A stretch of 35,200 nt of DNA, taken from Actinomycetota bacterium (GTDB lineage: Bacteria > Actinomycetota > Humimicrobiia > Humimicrobiales > Humimicrobiaceae). The stretch covers positions 1 through 35,200 of the forward strand of contig JAMDEN010000062.1 of assembly GCA_023487035.1 (NCBI GenBank). Direction: 5' to 3'. Below, piece after piece: positions 17,420 to 26,002 of the stretch. Position numbers and translations under genes: made by a program. Below the pieces are notes generated by a model, which made no database searches, was not told the DNA's origin, and worked only from the letters and a program-made list of their open reading frames with translations. How positions within the stretch are numbered: position 1 is the stretch's first letter; each line of letters starts with the position of its first letter.

Positions 17420-18943
17420 ATGAATAACAATAATATTTTTATTGAGCTAAAAAATATAAGAAAAATTTTTCCAGGTGTTGTTGCTCTTAAAAATGTTGAT
17501 TTTGATGTAAGGTATGGAGAAGTTCATGCTCTTGTCGGTGAAAATGGTGCTGGCAAAAGTACTTTAATTAAAATTTTGGGAGGAGCTTATCAGCCTGATG
17601 GCGGAGAGATAATAATTGAAGGCAAATCTGTAACAATTGGTTCAACTTCCATGGCTCAGCATTTTAAAATTGCTGTAATTTATCAGGAATTTAACCTTGT
17701 TCCCGATCTTTCAGTTGCTGAAAATATTTTTATAGGTCGGGAGCCAAAGATAGGGAAGTCTTTTATTAACTGGAGAAAAATAAATAATGATGCTGCAGAG
17801 ATATTAAAGAAACTTGAAATAGACATAAATCCGCGAAAATTCATTTCTGATTTATCTGTTGCTGAAAAGCAGATGGTCGAGATAGCAAAATCACTTTCAA
17901 TGAATGCAAAACTAATTATAATGGATGAACCTACTGCAACTTTAACAGAAAAAGAAGTATTAAAACTGTTTTCAATAATAAAAGAATTAAAAGCAAAAGG
18001 TGTTTCAATTATTTATATTTCTCACAGACTTGATGAAGCTTTTAAACTTTCTGACAGAATCACCGTTTTAAGGGATGGTAGAAAAATTGAAACTAAAAAA
18101 ACTCCTGAGACGAATCAGGATGAAATAGTATCCTTAATGGTTGGTAAAGTTGTGAAGGATTATTTTATTGGTAAAAAAGAAAGAATAGATGAAAAAGAAA
18201 TTATAATGGAGGTAAAAAATTATAATATTGCTGATAGCATACATGATTTAAATTTCAAACTATATAAAGGTGAAATACTTGGATTTGCTGGAGTTCTAGG
18301 TTCTGGAATCCATCATTTATTAAGATCTTTATATGGAGCTTCACAAAAGACAAGTGGAGAAGTTTATTTTGAAGGAAAAAAAGTCGAAATTAACAATCCT
18401 TCAGAAGCAATAAATCTTGGAATAGGCTATGTTACTGAAGATAGAAAAGGGGAAGGTTTATTATATGATATGTCAGTTCTTCAGAATCTTTCCATAATTA
18501 TTATTAAAACATTAACTTTTCTTAAGGGATTGTTTATAAGACAAAAAAATGAACTTGCTATATTTAATAAAATGGCAAATGAACTTGATATAAAATATGC
18601 AAATGTCAATCAAAGAATAATTTATTTAAGTGGCGGGAATCAGCAAAAAGTAATTATGGGGCGAACTCTTGTAAGCGAATGCAAGGTTTTAATTTTACTT
18701 GAACCAACAAGAGGTATTGATGTTGGAGCAAAAGCTGAAATTCATAAAATAATGGTTGAACTTGCAAATAAAGGTATATCAATTATTATGGCATCGTCTG
18801 AACTTCCTGAACTCGTTAATCTTACTGATAGATGCATAGTGCTTTATAAAGGGAAATTCGCTGCAGAATTTAACAGGAAAAATATGAATGAAGAAGAGCT
18901 TGTTGCTGCTGAGATAGGTAAATTAAGTTATGAAGTTAACTGA
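17420..18943 (+). CDS. Sugar ABC importer ATPase with two nucleotide-binding domains (RbsA-like)
   Basis: 507 residues, the usual RbsA/MglA/XylG length. The first ATPase domain has Walker A GENGAGKST (40-48), signature LSVAEKQ near 145 and Walker B LIIMDEP (D169, E170). The second domain has the degenerate Walker A typical of this family (GVLGSGIHHLL), an intact LSGGNQQ signature near 402, and a Walker B in which the Asp is replaced by Leu (LILLEPTRGID, L427; Glu428 retained). The second site is therefore probably unable to hydrolyse ATP normally. It powers carbohydrate uptake with the two permeases downstream. AAAGG precedes ATG. It is the first gene of the importer operon, with an operator candidate upstream. 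Confidence 0.95.
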   Translation: MNNNNIFIELKNIRKIFPGVVALKNVDFDVRYGEVHALVGENGAGKSTLIKILGGAYQPDGGEIIIEGKSVTIGSTSMAQHFKIAVIYQEFNLVPDLSVAENIFIGREPKIGKSFINWRKINNDAAEILKKLEIDINPRKFISDLSVAEKQMVEIAKSLSMNAKLIIMDEPTATLTEKEVLKLFSIIKELKAKGVSIIYISHRLDEAFKLSDRITVLRDGRKIETKKTPETNQDEIVSLMVGKVVKDYFIGKKERIDEKEIIMEVKNYNIADSIHDLNFKLYKGEILGFAGVLGSGIHHLLRSLYGASQKTSGEVYFEGKKVEINNPSEAINLGIGYVTEDRKGEGLLYDMSVLQNLSIIIIKTLTFLKGLFIRQKNELAIFNKMANELDIKYANVNQRIIYLSGGNQQKVIMGRTLVSECKVLILLEPTRGIDVGAKAEIHKIMVELANKGISIIMASSELPELVNLTDRCIVLYKGKFAAEFNRKNMNEEELVAAEIGKLSYEVN

Positions 18944-19030
18944 AATTAATTAATTTTTTTTTACATATTTTTTTAGTGCAATAGTAAGCTAATAAGCAAT
19001 AATAAAAGAAAATTTTAAAGGATTTATAAT

Positions 19031-19993
19031 ATGGTAAAATTTTTAAAATTATATGAAAAAATTGGTATTTTTATTTTAATTGTAGCTGCCAGCATTTTTC
19101 TTGCCATAGTCAGTCCTAATTTCAGGAATTTAAGTACGATTCTTGGTATTATTATGCAAGGAAGTTATGGAGCAATAATAGCTTTTGGTATGACATTAGC
19201 GATTACAAGTGGTGGTTTTGACCTTTCAGTTGAAGCAGTAATGGGACTTACAAGTGTAATAATTGCAATGCTAATACCAACTATGGGATTTGCTGGCTCG
19301 ATAATTATTGCAATTGTAGCAAGTTGTTTTGCTGGTTTGATTAATGGATTATTAATTACTAAAATGGGTATCAGCCCGCTTATAACAACTTTAGCAATGC
19401 AGGTTATTTTAAGGGGAGCTTCTTTATTAATTACCGGTGGCAGACAAGTTGTAATTTCTCAAAAAGCTTTTATGTCAATAGGTGCTACAGAATTTCTTCA
19501 TATACCAACTCCTATAATATATATGATAGTGTTATTCATTATATTTTATATAATTTTAAATATGACTGCATTTGGAAGACATATTGCGGCCTCCGGATCA
19601 AATGAACAGGCAGCAAAAATGTCCGGGCTTAACGTTTCACTTATAAAAACAATTGTTTATATTCTTGTAGCTCTTTCTGCAAGCATAGTTGGCGTTATCA
19701 GAACATCTCAAGCTTTAATAGGGATTCCAACAATGGCTCCTGGTTTTACTCTTAATGTTTTAACAATAGCCATTCTTGGAGGAACAAGTCTTGCAGGAGG
19801 AAGGGGAAATTTAATCGGAACTTTATTTGCAGGGATATTTATCTCCATGATTTATTATGGGCTTAATTTGCTTCATGTTCAAATTTTTTATCAAATGCTG
19901 GCTGTAGGAATTACTCTTTTATTTGCTTTGTTTATTGATGGTTTAAGAAACAGATATCTGGAAACTGCAAGAATTAGAGGAATCAGGGTGTAG
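19031..19993 (+). CDS. Sugar ABC importer permease 1 (RbsC-like)
   Basis: 320 residues with eight to ten hydrophobic helices of the BPD_transp_2 (RbsC/AraH) family. Typical motifs are visible: ITSGGFDLSVEAVMGLTS early, NGLLITKMGISPLITTLAMQ in the middle, FGRHIAASGSNEQAAKMSGL in the coupling loop, and LTIAILGGTSLAGGRGNLIGTL near the end. AAAGGA ribosome binding site 8 bases before ATG. It starts 87 bases after the ATPase gene and is followed after 147 bases by a second permease, so the channel is probably a heterodimer as in the LsrCD and RhaPQ importers. Confidence 0.95.
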   Translation: MVKFLKLYEKIGIFILIVAASIFLAIVSPNFRNLSTILGIIMQGSYGAIIAFGMTLAITSGGFDLSVEAVMGLTSVIIAMLIPTMGFAGSIIIAIVASCFAGLINGLLITKMGISPLITTLAMQVILRGASLLITGGRQVVISQKAFMSIGATEFLHIPTPIIYMIVLFIIFYIILNMTAFGRHIAASGSNEQAAKMSGLNVSLIKTIVYILVALSASIVGVIRTSQALIGIPTMAPGFTLNVLTIAILGGTSLAGGRGNLIGTLFAGIFISMIYYGLNLLHVQIFYQMLAVGITLLFALFIDGLRNRYLETARIRGIRV

Positions 19994-20140
19994 GATCACG
20001 GTGCAGGTGGTGTAGGATATAAATAATAATTAATAAAAAATAATTTTTATATATTGTAAAAAATATTGCAAAAAATAATTTTTATCTTGTAGATATATTT
20101 TATTTAATATATTTTGAAATAATTTTTAAGGGGTTTTGAT

Positions 20141-21121
20141 ATGGATGATTCTAAAGTAAAGTTTACTCCAAAGCAAAGAGCAGGAAATTTCTTAAGCAGT
20201 TTCGGGCTTATAGTTATTTTACTGATAATTTTTGGCTTTTTTTCATCATTAATTCCAAAATTGTATTTCACCTGGCCTAATTTTAGAGACATGATAAGGT
20301 TTTCTACCTATGTTGGAATAGGAGCAATTGGTATGACATTTTTAATTATGACTGGAAATTTTGATATTTCAGTTGGATCCATGCTTGCTCTTGCCGGTGT
20401 AATAGGTGCATCAATTGCAATAAAAATAGGTGGATTTATTGGTGTAATTATAACAATTATTATTGCTACCTTACTTGGTTTTATAAATGGTATTTTCGTT
20501 ACAAAATTAAAAATACCTGCTTTTATAACAACTCTCGGAATGATGTTTATATTCAGGGCTATTGCATATATATATACAAATAATGTTCCTCAATATATAC
20601 AAGACAGATTTTGGATATTTCTTGGCAATGGGAGTTTTTTAGGATTACCTTTACCTATTTATATAATGGCAATATGCTATCTTATTGCATATTTAATGTT
20701 AAAAAAAGCTCCAATAGGTAGATATATATTGGCTGTTGGAACTAATAGTAAGGCTGCAGCATTATCTGGAATTCATGTAGATAATGTAAAAATTTTAGTT
20801 TTCACCTTAGTAGGAGTATTTGTAGGAGTAGCAGCAGTTTTAAATAGTTCGATGCTTGGAGCAGCAAATCCAGGAATGATGGGTGATGGATATGAATTTC
20901 AAGTAATAACAGCAGTTGTTCTTGGTGGAACTGCTCTATCAGGTGGTAGTGGAAGCTTGGGTGGTACACTTCTTGCAGCTTTGATTATTATTTTTTTAAA
21001 AAGCGGGATGAGTAATGCTCAAGTAAATAGTTACTGGCAGCAAGTTGCTACTGGAGTTGTTTTAATTTTAGCGGTTTCTCTTAATAAATTAAAATTCTGG
21101 TTAATTGGACAAACTCAATAA
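20141..21121 (+). CDS. Sugar ABC importer permease 2 (RbsC-like)
   Basis: 326 residues of the same family as the preceding permease, but clearly diverged. Motifs seen are MTGNFDISVGSMLALAGV, NGIFVTKLKIPAFITTLGM, IGRYILAVGTNSKAAALSGI and ITAVVLGGTALSGGSGSLGGTL. These are inner-membrane proteins that form the translocation pore and contact the ATPase through the cytoplasmic loop. AAGGGG ribosome binding site 8 bases before ATG. It probably pairs with permease 1. The binding-protein gene follows after a 310-base gap. Confidence 0.95.
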   Translation: MDDSKVKFTPKQRAGNFLSSFGLIVILLIIFGFFSSLIPKLYFTWPNFRDMIRFSTYVGIGAIGMTFLIMTGNFDISVGSMLALAGVIGASIAIKIGGFIGVIITIIIATLLGFINGIFVTKLKIPAFITTLGMMFIFRAIAYIYTNNVPQYIQDRFWIFLGNGSFLGLPLPIYIMAICYLIAYLMLKKAPIGRYILAVGTNSKAAALSGIHVDNVKILVFTLVGVFVGVAAVLNSSMLGAANPGMMGDGYEFQVITAVVLGGTALSGGSGSLGGTLLAALIIIFLKSGMSNAQVNSYWQQVATGVVLILAVSLNKLKFWLIGQTQ

Positions 21122-21431
21122 TTTTTTAAATTTGTTATAATTAAATTATTAAAAATATAAATTAAAAGAAGCTAGAATTGATATAAAAATAGATATCAAA
21201 ATAGACTGTAAATATTTTTTTATATTCAATAAATTTGTAAAGAAATTTAATATTTTAATTAAAAAAATAATATTTTATTTGCTAAAAAATTATTTTTTAA
21301 TAATAAAAAAAATTAGGATTAATTATTATTAGTTTGAAATAATTAAAATTTTCATTATTAATAAAAAACAATAAACAATATAAATAATAAAATAATAAAA
21401 ACAAAAGTAAAAATGAAAGGGAGGTAAAAAA
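21122..21431. other. AT-rich spacer between permease 2 and the binding-protein gene
   Basis: No gene, strong hairpin or convincing promoter is seen. The last bases carry the GGGAGG ribosome binding site of the next gene. Such a long spacer suggests separate or boosted expression of the binding protein. Confidence 0.5.
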
Positions 21432-22463
21432 GTGAAAAGATATCTAAAAATATCTGTATTTGCCGTTCTGATCCTTGCTCTTGCGATTTCTTTCTCAGTT
21501 GCTGGTTGCAAAACAGGGGCAACAACTGCTAAAGGAACAACGGCAAAAACAATGAAAGCATCAGATGTTACTATTGGTTATTCAGTTTGGACTATGGAAT
21601 TCACATTTTTCCAGAATCTTGAAAAAGGTGTAAAAGATGCTTGTAAAGCGTTTGGTTTCAAATATACAATGATTGATCAAAAGTCTGATGCTACACAAAT
21701 GGTTCAGGATCTGAATACTCTTGTTAATCAAAAAGTTAGTGGTATTGTAGTTACTCCTGTAGATCCCGGTGCTATGGCACCAGCAGTTCAAAAAGCAAGA
21801 GATGCCGGTATCCCAGTAGTTTGTGCTGATATTGGTAAATCAGGCCCAGTTAATGCTCTTATTATTTCAAATAACTTCCAAGGTGGACAACTTGCAGCTG
21901 AATATCTTGCTAAATTATTCCCTGACAAAAAAACTGTATTCGGTCTTGCTAACCTTAAACCACAATGGACTTATGCAAGGCAAAGAGGTGAAGGTTTTAA
22001 AGCTAAATGTGACGAATTAGGATATACTGTTAAATCAGAAATAATAGTACAAAATCCTTCTGCTGAGGGTGGTTATGATACTATGCAGCAAATTATGTCA
22101 GCTGCTCCTGAAACCAAAGGTGTTTTTGTTACATCTGGACGTGAAGCTACTGGTGCTGCAAACTATGTTAAATCTCAGAATCTGGATGTGAAAGTTGTAG
22201 GATATAATGGTGATCCTGAGGAATTCAATGCAATTAAAGATGGAATAGAAGCAGCTACTATATTACAGCAGCCTTATGTTATAGGTTATAAGGCAGTAGA
22301 AACTTTAAAGGAAATATTAGTTGATGGAAAATCTTATGAAAACGTTGAAATTCCTGCAGAGGTTAAGCTTGTAACTCCTGAAAATCTTAATCAAATTGCT
22401 GATGAAATTTTAAAAACTACTGGTAATTCGGCATTTGGTACACCAACTACAACTACTAAATAA
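21432..22463 (+). CDS. Sugar-binding lipoprotein of the RbsB type (Peripla_BP_4)
   Basis: 343 residues from a GTG start with a strong GGGAGG ribosome binding site 7 bases upstream. Residues 1-26 are a lipoprotein signal ending in the lipobox VAGC, followed by a Thr/Ala/Lys linker. The mature part is the two-lobe type I binding fold of ribose/galactose/AI-2 binding proteins: FTFFQNLEKGVKDACKAFGF, then VSGIVVTPVDPGAMAPAVQKARDAGIPVV, then GYDTMQQIMSA and VVGYNGDPEEFNAI. It captures the sugar outside the membrane and delivers it to the two permeases upstream. A strong terminator follows, closing the importer operon. RbsB-type proteins cover many sugars, so the ligand is open. Confidence 0.95.
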   Translation: MKRYLKISVFAVLILALAISFSVAGCKTGATTAKGTTAKTMKASDVTIGYSVWTMEFTFFQNLEKGVKDACKAFGFKYTMIDQKSDATQMVQDLNTLVNQKVSGIVVTPVDPGAMAPAVQKARDAGIPVVCADIGKSGPVNALIISNNFQGGQLAAEYLAKLFPDKKTVFGLANLKPQWTYARQRGEGFKAKCDELGYTVKSEIIVQNPSAEGGYDTMQQIMSAAPETKGVFVTSGREATGAANYVKSQNLDVKVVGYNGDPEEFNAIKDGIEAATILQQPYVIGYKAVETLKEILVDGKSYENVEIPAEVKLVTPENLNQIADEILKTTGNSAFGTPTTTTK

Positions 22464-22505
22464 ATATTTGATTCTTAAAGAAATGTAGTTGTAAAAATAA
22501 ATAAA

Positions 22506-22545
22506 ATAAAAGGGGCATATTTTTTTATGCCCCTTTTATTTTTAC
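22506..22545. terminator. Strong bidirectional rho-independent terminator
   Basis: ATAAAAGGGGCATA (22506-22519) pairs perfectly over 14 bp with TATGCCCCTTTTAT (22526-22539) around a six-T loop. It is flanked by T-rich sequence on the right and A-rich sequence on the left. It sits between convergent genes and can serve both. Confidence 0.92.
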
Positions 22546-22584
22546 TAAATTAATTATTGCCAAAATTTTATTGTCAAAATTAAA

Positions 22585-23370
22585 CTAACTGCCGACTGGA
22601 TGCTGATAAAGTATCCTTCCACCATCCGCAACTATCTCACTTCCGCAAATATAACCTGATTCATCACTTGCAAGAAATAATGCAACATTTGCAATGTCTT
22701 CAGGTTTTCCTATTCGACCAACCGGTATTTGTGCTGCAAGCATTTTATTAGTTTTTTCATTATCAGGATATCTGTCTCTTAAAAGAGGAGTATCTATAAC
22801 AGCAGGAGTTATATAATTTGCTCTAATTCCTTTTGATAAAAGTTCATAAGATATCCCTTTTACCAGGCCTACAAGACCAGACTTTGAAGCTGCATAATGA
22901 ACACCACCGCCACTACCTGTCCATGTTGTTGATGAGCCCACTATAATAATATTTCCTTTTTTATTTTCAATCATTGGATTTATAAGGCTTCTTACAAAAT
23001 AAAATGCCCCATTCAAGTTAATGTCCATTGCTTTTTGCCAGACAGATATATCTATCTGATTTAATGGTGCTCTTACAGTCCAACCTGCATTATAAACAAG
23101 GATATCAACTTTTTTGAATTTTTTAATTATTTCCTCACAAACATTTTTTACGTCTTCATATTCTGTAACATCACAATGGATAAAGCAGCAACCAGTATTA
23201 TTATATTTTTTATTAATTTCTTCCTCAGTTTTTTTTGCTTCAGTATCATTAATATCAATAATAATTGTTTGAGCACCATGCTGAGTGAATTTGTCTGCTA
23301 TTGCTTTGCCAATACCATGCGCAGCACCAGTTATCACGGCAACTTTGTTTGATAAATCAAATTCCTTCAT
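22585..23370 (-). CDS. Short-chain dehydrogenase/reductase (SDR), probably sugar-specific
   Basis: 261 residues from the ATG at 23370, chosen because GAAAGGA lies just upstream on the minus strand; the longer ORF-track form starts with a TTG that overlaps this site. Classical SDR features are present: NAD(P)-binding TGAAHGIG (14-21), a CDVT motif, NAG (94-96), the active-site serine near 146 in VGSSTTW, the Y159-x3-K163 pair in YAASKSG, and a closing GSEIVADGG. Family members oxidise or reduce sugars and polyols. Convergent with importer operon A, it may oxidise the imported sugar (for example a fucose/rhamnose-type dehydrogenase whose lactone the nearby amidohydrolase would open). That pathway is inference. 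Confidence 0.93.
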   Translation of the reverse strand: MKEFDLSNKVAVITGAAHGIGKAIADKFTQHGAQTIIIDINDTEAKKTEEEINKKYNNTGCCFIHCDVTEYEDVKNVCEEIIKKFKKVDILVYNAGWTVRAPLNQIDISVWQKAMDINLNGAFYFVRSLINPMIENKKGNIIIVGSSTTWTGSGGGVHYAASKSGLVGLVKGISYELLSKGIRANYITPAVIDTPLLRDRYPDNEKTNKMLAAQIPVGRIGKPEDIANVALFLASDESGYICGSEIVADGGRILYQHPVGS

Positions 23371-23765
23371 AAATAATCCTTTCAATTAAAAGAAGTAATT
23401 ATTGCTATTATATTATGGCAAATATTTATTATTTTATAAAAAATATTTAAAAGCTTATAAAAAATTATATTAAAATAATCAAAATAAATCAAAATAATAA
23501 TTTAAAGTTCATATTAAATTTAATATTATGTTAATAATTATGTTAATAATTTTTTAAAAATTAACTATGGTGAAAATACTCACTATTATTTTTACTTAAT
23601 ATAAATTTTAATATAAATTTAAAAATGATTTTAATTTTTTTTAGTTTTATGGAATTAAAATTATTTTAATTATAAAATATATTAAATCCTGGTATTTGAT
23701 AAGAGGTATTATTTTTAATTATTAAGCAAATTTTTTATGAATATAACATATATATAGCAAAATAT
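23371..23765. other. Divergent AT-rich intergenic region between the SDR and surE
   Basis: 395 bases with no ORF of note; it must contain the promoters of both divergent genes. Many TATAAT-like strings occur, but none has a convincing -35 partner. An imperfect duplication ATTATGTTAATAATTATG is seen at about 23524. Confidence 0.4.
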
Positions 23766-24548
23766 ATGACGAAAAAGTTAATTTTACTTACAAATGATGA
23801 TGGCATAGAAGCCAGAGGTATTTATGCCTTATATAAGACATTTATTAATGATGATGAATTTGAAATAAAAGTTATTGCTCCTGAATTTGAAAGAAGTGCC
23901 GTTGGCCATGCAATTACTGTTTTTGACCCTATATGGGTTAAAAGAGAATATAAAGATGGCGAATTTTTTGGATTTGGTGTTAACGGAACTCCTGCTGATT
24001 GTGTAAAATTATATAATGAACTTCTTGGCACAAAACCTGATTTACTGATTTCTGGTATTAATAGAGGGGCAAATGTTGGTGAAAATATAATTTATTCTGG
24101 AACAGTATCAGCAGCTACAGAAGGTATTGCAAATGGTATTCCGTCAATAGCAGTATCAATTGATTGCTATACTGAGCCTGATTATAATTTTTCTGCAAAA
24201 TTTACAAAAAAAATTGTTAAAATGATATTTAAACATAATAATTTTCCAGAAAAAACTCTTTTAAATATAAACATCCCGGACTTATCTGAAAATGAAATAA
24301 AAGGTATTAAAATTACAAAACAAAGTGATGCAAAATTTAAAGATTATTTTTTAAAACGCTCAGATCCAAGGGGAAGAGATTATTACTGGATGGATGGTGA
24401 ATTTATTGAAATTTCAAAATGTGAAGAAGGAGATTATTGTGCTATTAAAAATGGATATATTTCAATAACTCCAATTCAATATGATATGACTGATTATAAA
24501 AGAATTGATTATTTCAGAAAGTGGGATATAAAAATAAATGAAAGATAG
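23766..24548 (+). CDS. surE: 5'/3'-nucleotidase SurE
   Basis: 260 residues, the standard SurE length. It is a metal-dependent phosphatase that removes phosphate from nucleoside monophosphates and short polyphosphates. The metal site is visible: LLTNDDGIEA at residues 7-16 (Asp11, Asp12), the serine in ERSAVGHAIT, and the Asn in SGINRGANVGENIIYSGTVSAA. NGTPADCVKL gives the second family signature. No ribosome binding site precedes the ATG. The gene overlaps the next by 11 bases, suggesting coupled translation with an RNA-processing enzyme, so a joint nucleotide/RNA turnover role is plausible. Confidence 0.96.
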   Translation: MTKKLILLTNDDGIEARGIYALYKTFINDDEFEIKVIAPEFERSAVGHAITVFDPIWVKREYKDGEFFGFGVNGTPADCVKLYNELLGTKPDLLISGINRGANVGENIIYSGTVSAATEGIANGIPSIAVSIDCYTEPDYNFSAKFTKKIVKMIFKHNNFPEKTLLNINIPDLSENEIKGIKITKQSDAKFKDYFLKRSDPRGRDYYWMDGEFIEISKCEEGDYCAIKNGYISITPIQYDMTDYKRIDYFRKWDIKINER

Positions 24549-25932
24549 CAATAAACAACTTAGCCGTGATCTGGTTAATGGAGATAAAGTAAAATCAGCA
24601 TTTTTAATAACTAAAAAAGATACTAAAAAAGATAAAAATGGTAAATATTTTTGTGATTTGGAATTACAAGATTGGACAGGAAAAATTTCAGGGAAGATAT
24701 GGAGCGATTCGATAAATCTTATTGATATTAATAGCTTTAAAAAGAAAGATGTGGTGTTTATTGAAGGTGAAGTAAATGATAGTGACAAATTTGGCAGGCA
24801 AATAAATATAAAGAAAATAACAAAAATAGATGATAAAAATATTGATTATTCTGATTTTATTTTTATAAGTAAAAAAATTGATGAAGAATCAAAAAAGATG
24901 TTGTCACTTGAATTAAAAAAATATATTGAAAATATTGAAAATTTATATATCAAAGCTTTGCTTGAAAGTATTTTTAATGATGAAGAATTTTTAAAAAAAT
25001 TTTGCAGCGCAACTGCCGCAATAAAGAATCACCATGCAGCAGAAGGCGGATTGCTTCTGCATACTGTATCTGTTACAAAAATTTGTGAATTCATATCTAA
25101 TTCTTACAGTAAAGACAGCAATATGATTAATCGCGATATATTGTTTTGCGGTTCTATATTACATGATATCGGCAAAACGGATAGTTATTCTGTAGGAACG
25201 ACTATTGATATAAATGAAGAAGAAGAAAATCTTATAAGCCATATAAGTCTTGGTTATGGCATGGTTTTAGTGAAAATGGAAAAAATAAAAAATTTTCCGG
25301 AGGATTTAGAAAGAGAAATACTGCATATTATTTTAAGTCATCATGGCTTAAAGGAATACGGCTCACCTATTGAACCTCAAACACTTGAAGCAATAATTGT
25401 ATATAATGCAGATAAGTTTGATGCTGATATTGATCATTTCATTAATTTAACAAATGAATGTCCTGAAAATGAATGCTGGCCTTTTTCTAATTATTTTAAA
25501 AGAAGAATTTCAATAAAGAAAAATCCCGTAAGACAAAAAAATCATAAAACTGAGGAATTGCAAAAAAATAAAATTAATACTTCAGCAAATAGCATTGGTA
25601 ATTTAAATATGGAAAAATTACAGAATTTAAAAAAATCAATGCTTGAAAGTAAAGAAGTTCTAAAAGATATAACATATAGAAATCATGAAAACGATGCTGA
25701 GAATATCATAAATAAAGATAGTGTTATAAATAAGAATAATATTATGAATAAGAATGGTATTGACAATATTGAAAATAGAAAAGATCTAGGAGGTGAAAAA
25801 AATGAAGAAGATAAAAAAGACGAAATTAATAAGATACACAAAAATAGGCCATTAGAAATTAATAAAAATGCTGAAGAAACAAAACAAAAAAAGATGGAAG
25901 ATACTGACTTCGAGCAACCTCAACTGATTTAA
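24538..25932 (+). CDS. yhaM: YhaM-like 3'-5' exoribonuclease (OB fold + HD domain) with long tail
   Basis: 464 residues. Residues about 15-105 form an OB-fold nucleic-acid binding domain (FCDLELQDWTGKISGKIW). Residues about 155-310 form an HD phosphohydrolase domain with NHHAAEGGLLLHTVSV, the HD pair in LHDIGKTDSYS, SHHGLKEYGSP and VYNADKFDADID. This is the layout of YhaM, an exonuclease of Bacillus-type bacteria of about 310 residues. The extra 140 residues are Lys/Asn/Glu-rich, with near-repeats around VINKNNIMNKNGIDN, and look disordered. The start overlaps surE by 11 bases. Confidence in the domain calls is high; the exact activity is inferred from the family. Confidence 0.88.
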   Translation: MKDSNKQLSRDLVNGDKVKSAFLITKKDTKKDKNGKYFCDLELQDWTGKISGKIWSDSINLIDINSFKKKDVVFIEGEVNDSDKFGRQINIKKITKIDDKNIDYSDFIFISKKIDEESKKMLSLELKKYIENIENLYIKALLESIFNDEEFLKKFCSATAAIKNHHAAEGGLLLHTVSVTKICEFISNSYSKDSNMINRDILFCGSILHDIGKTDSYSVGTTIDINEEEENLISHISLGYGMVLVKMEKIKNFPEDLEREILHIILSHHGLKEYGSPIEPQTLEAIIVYNADKFDADIDHFINLTNECPENECWPFSNYFKRRISIKKNPVRQKNHKTEELQKNKINTSANSIGNLNMEKLQNLKKSMLESKEVLKDITYRNHENDAENIINKDSVINKNNIMNKNGIDNIENRKDLGGEKNEEDKKDEINKIHKNRPLEINKNAEETKQKKMEDTDFEQPQLI

Positions 25933-26002
25933 TGATTTTAATTATATTATTAAATATAATTTAAATTTAATGAATTTTCAGCTAATTAATATATGTTTTT
26001 AT

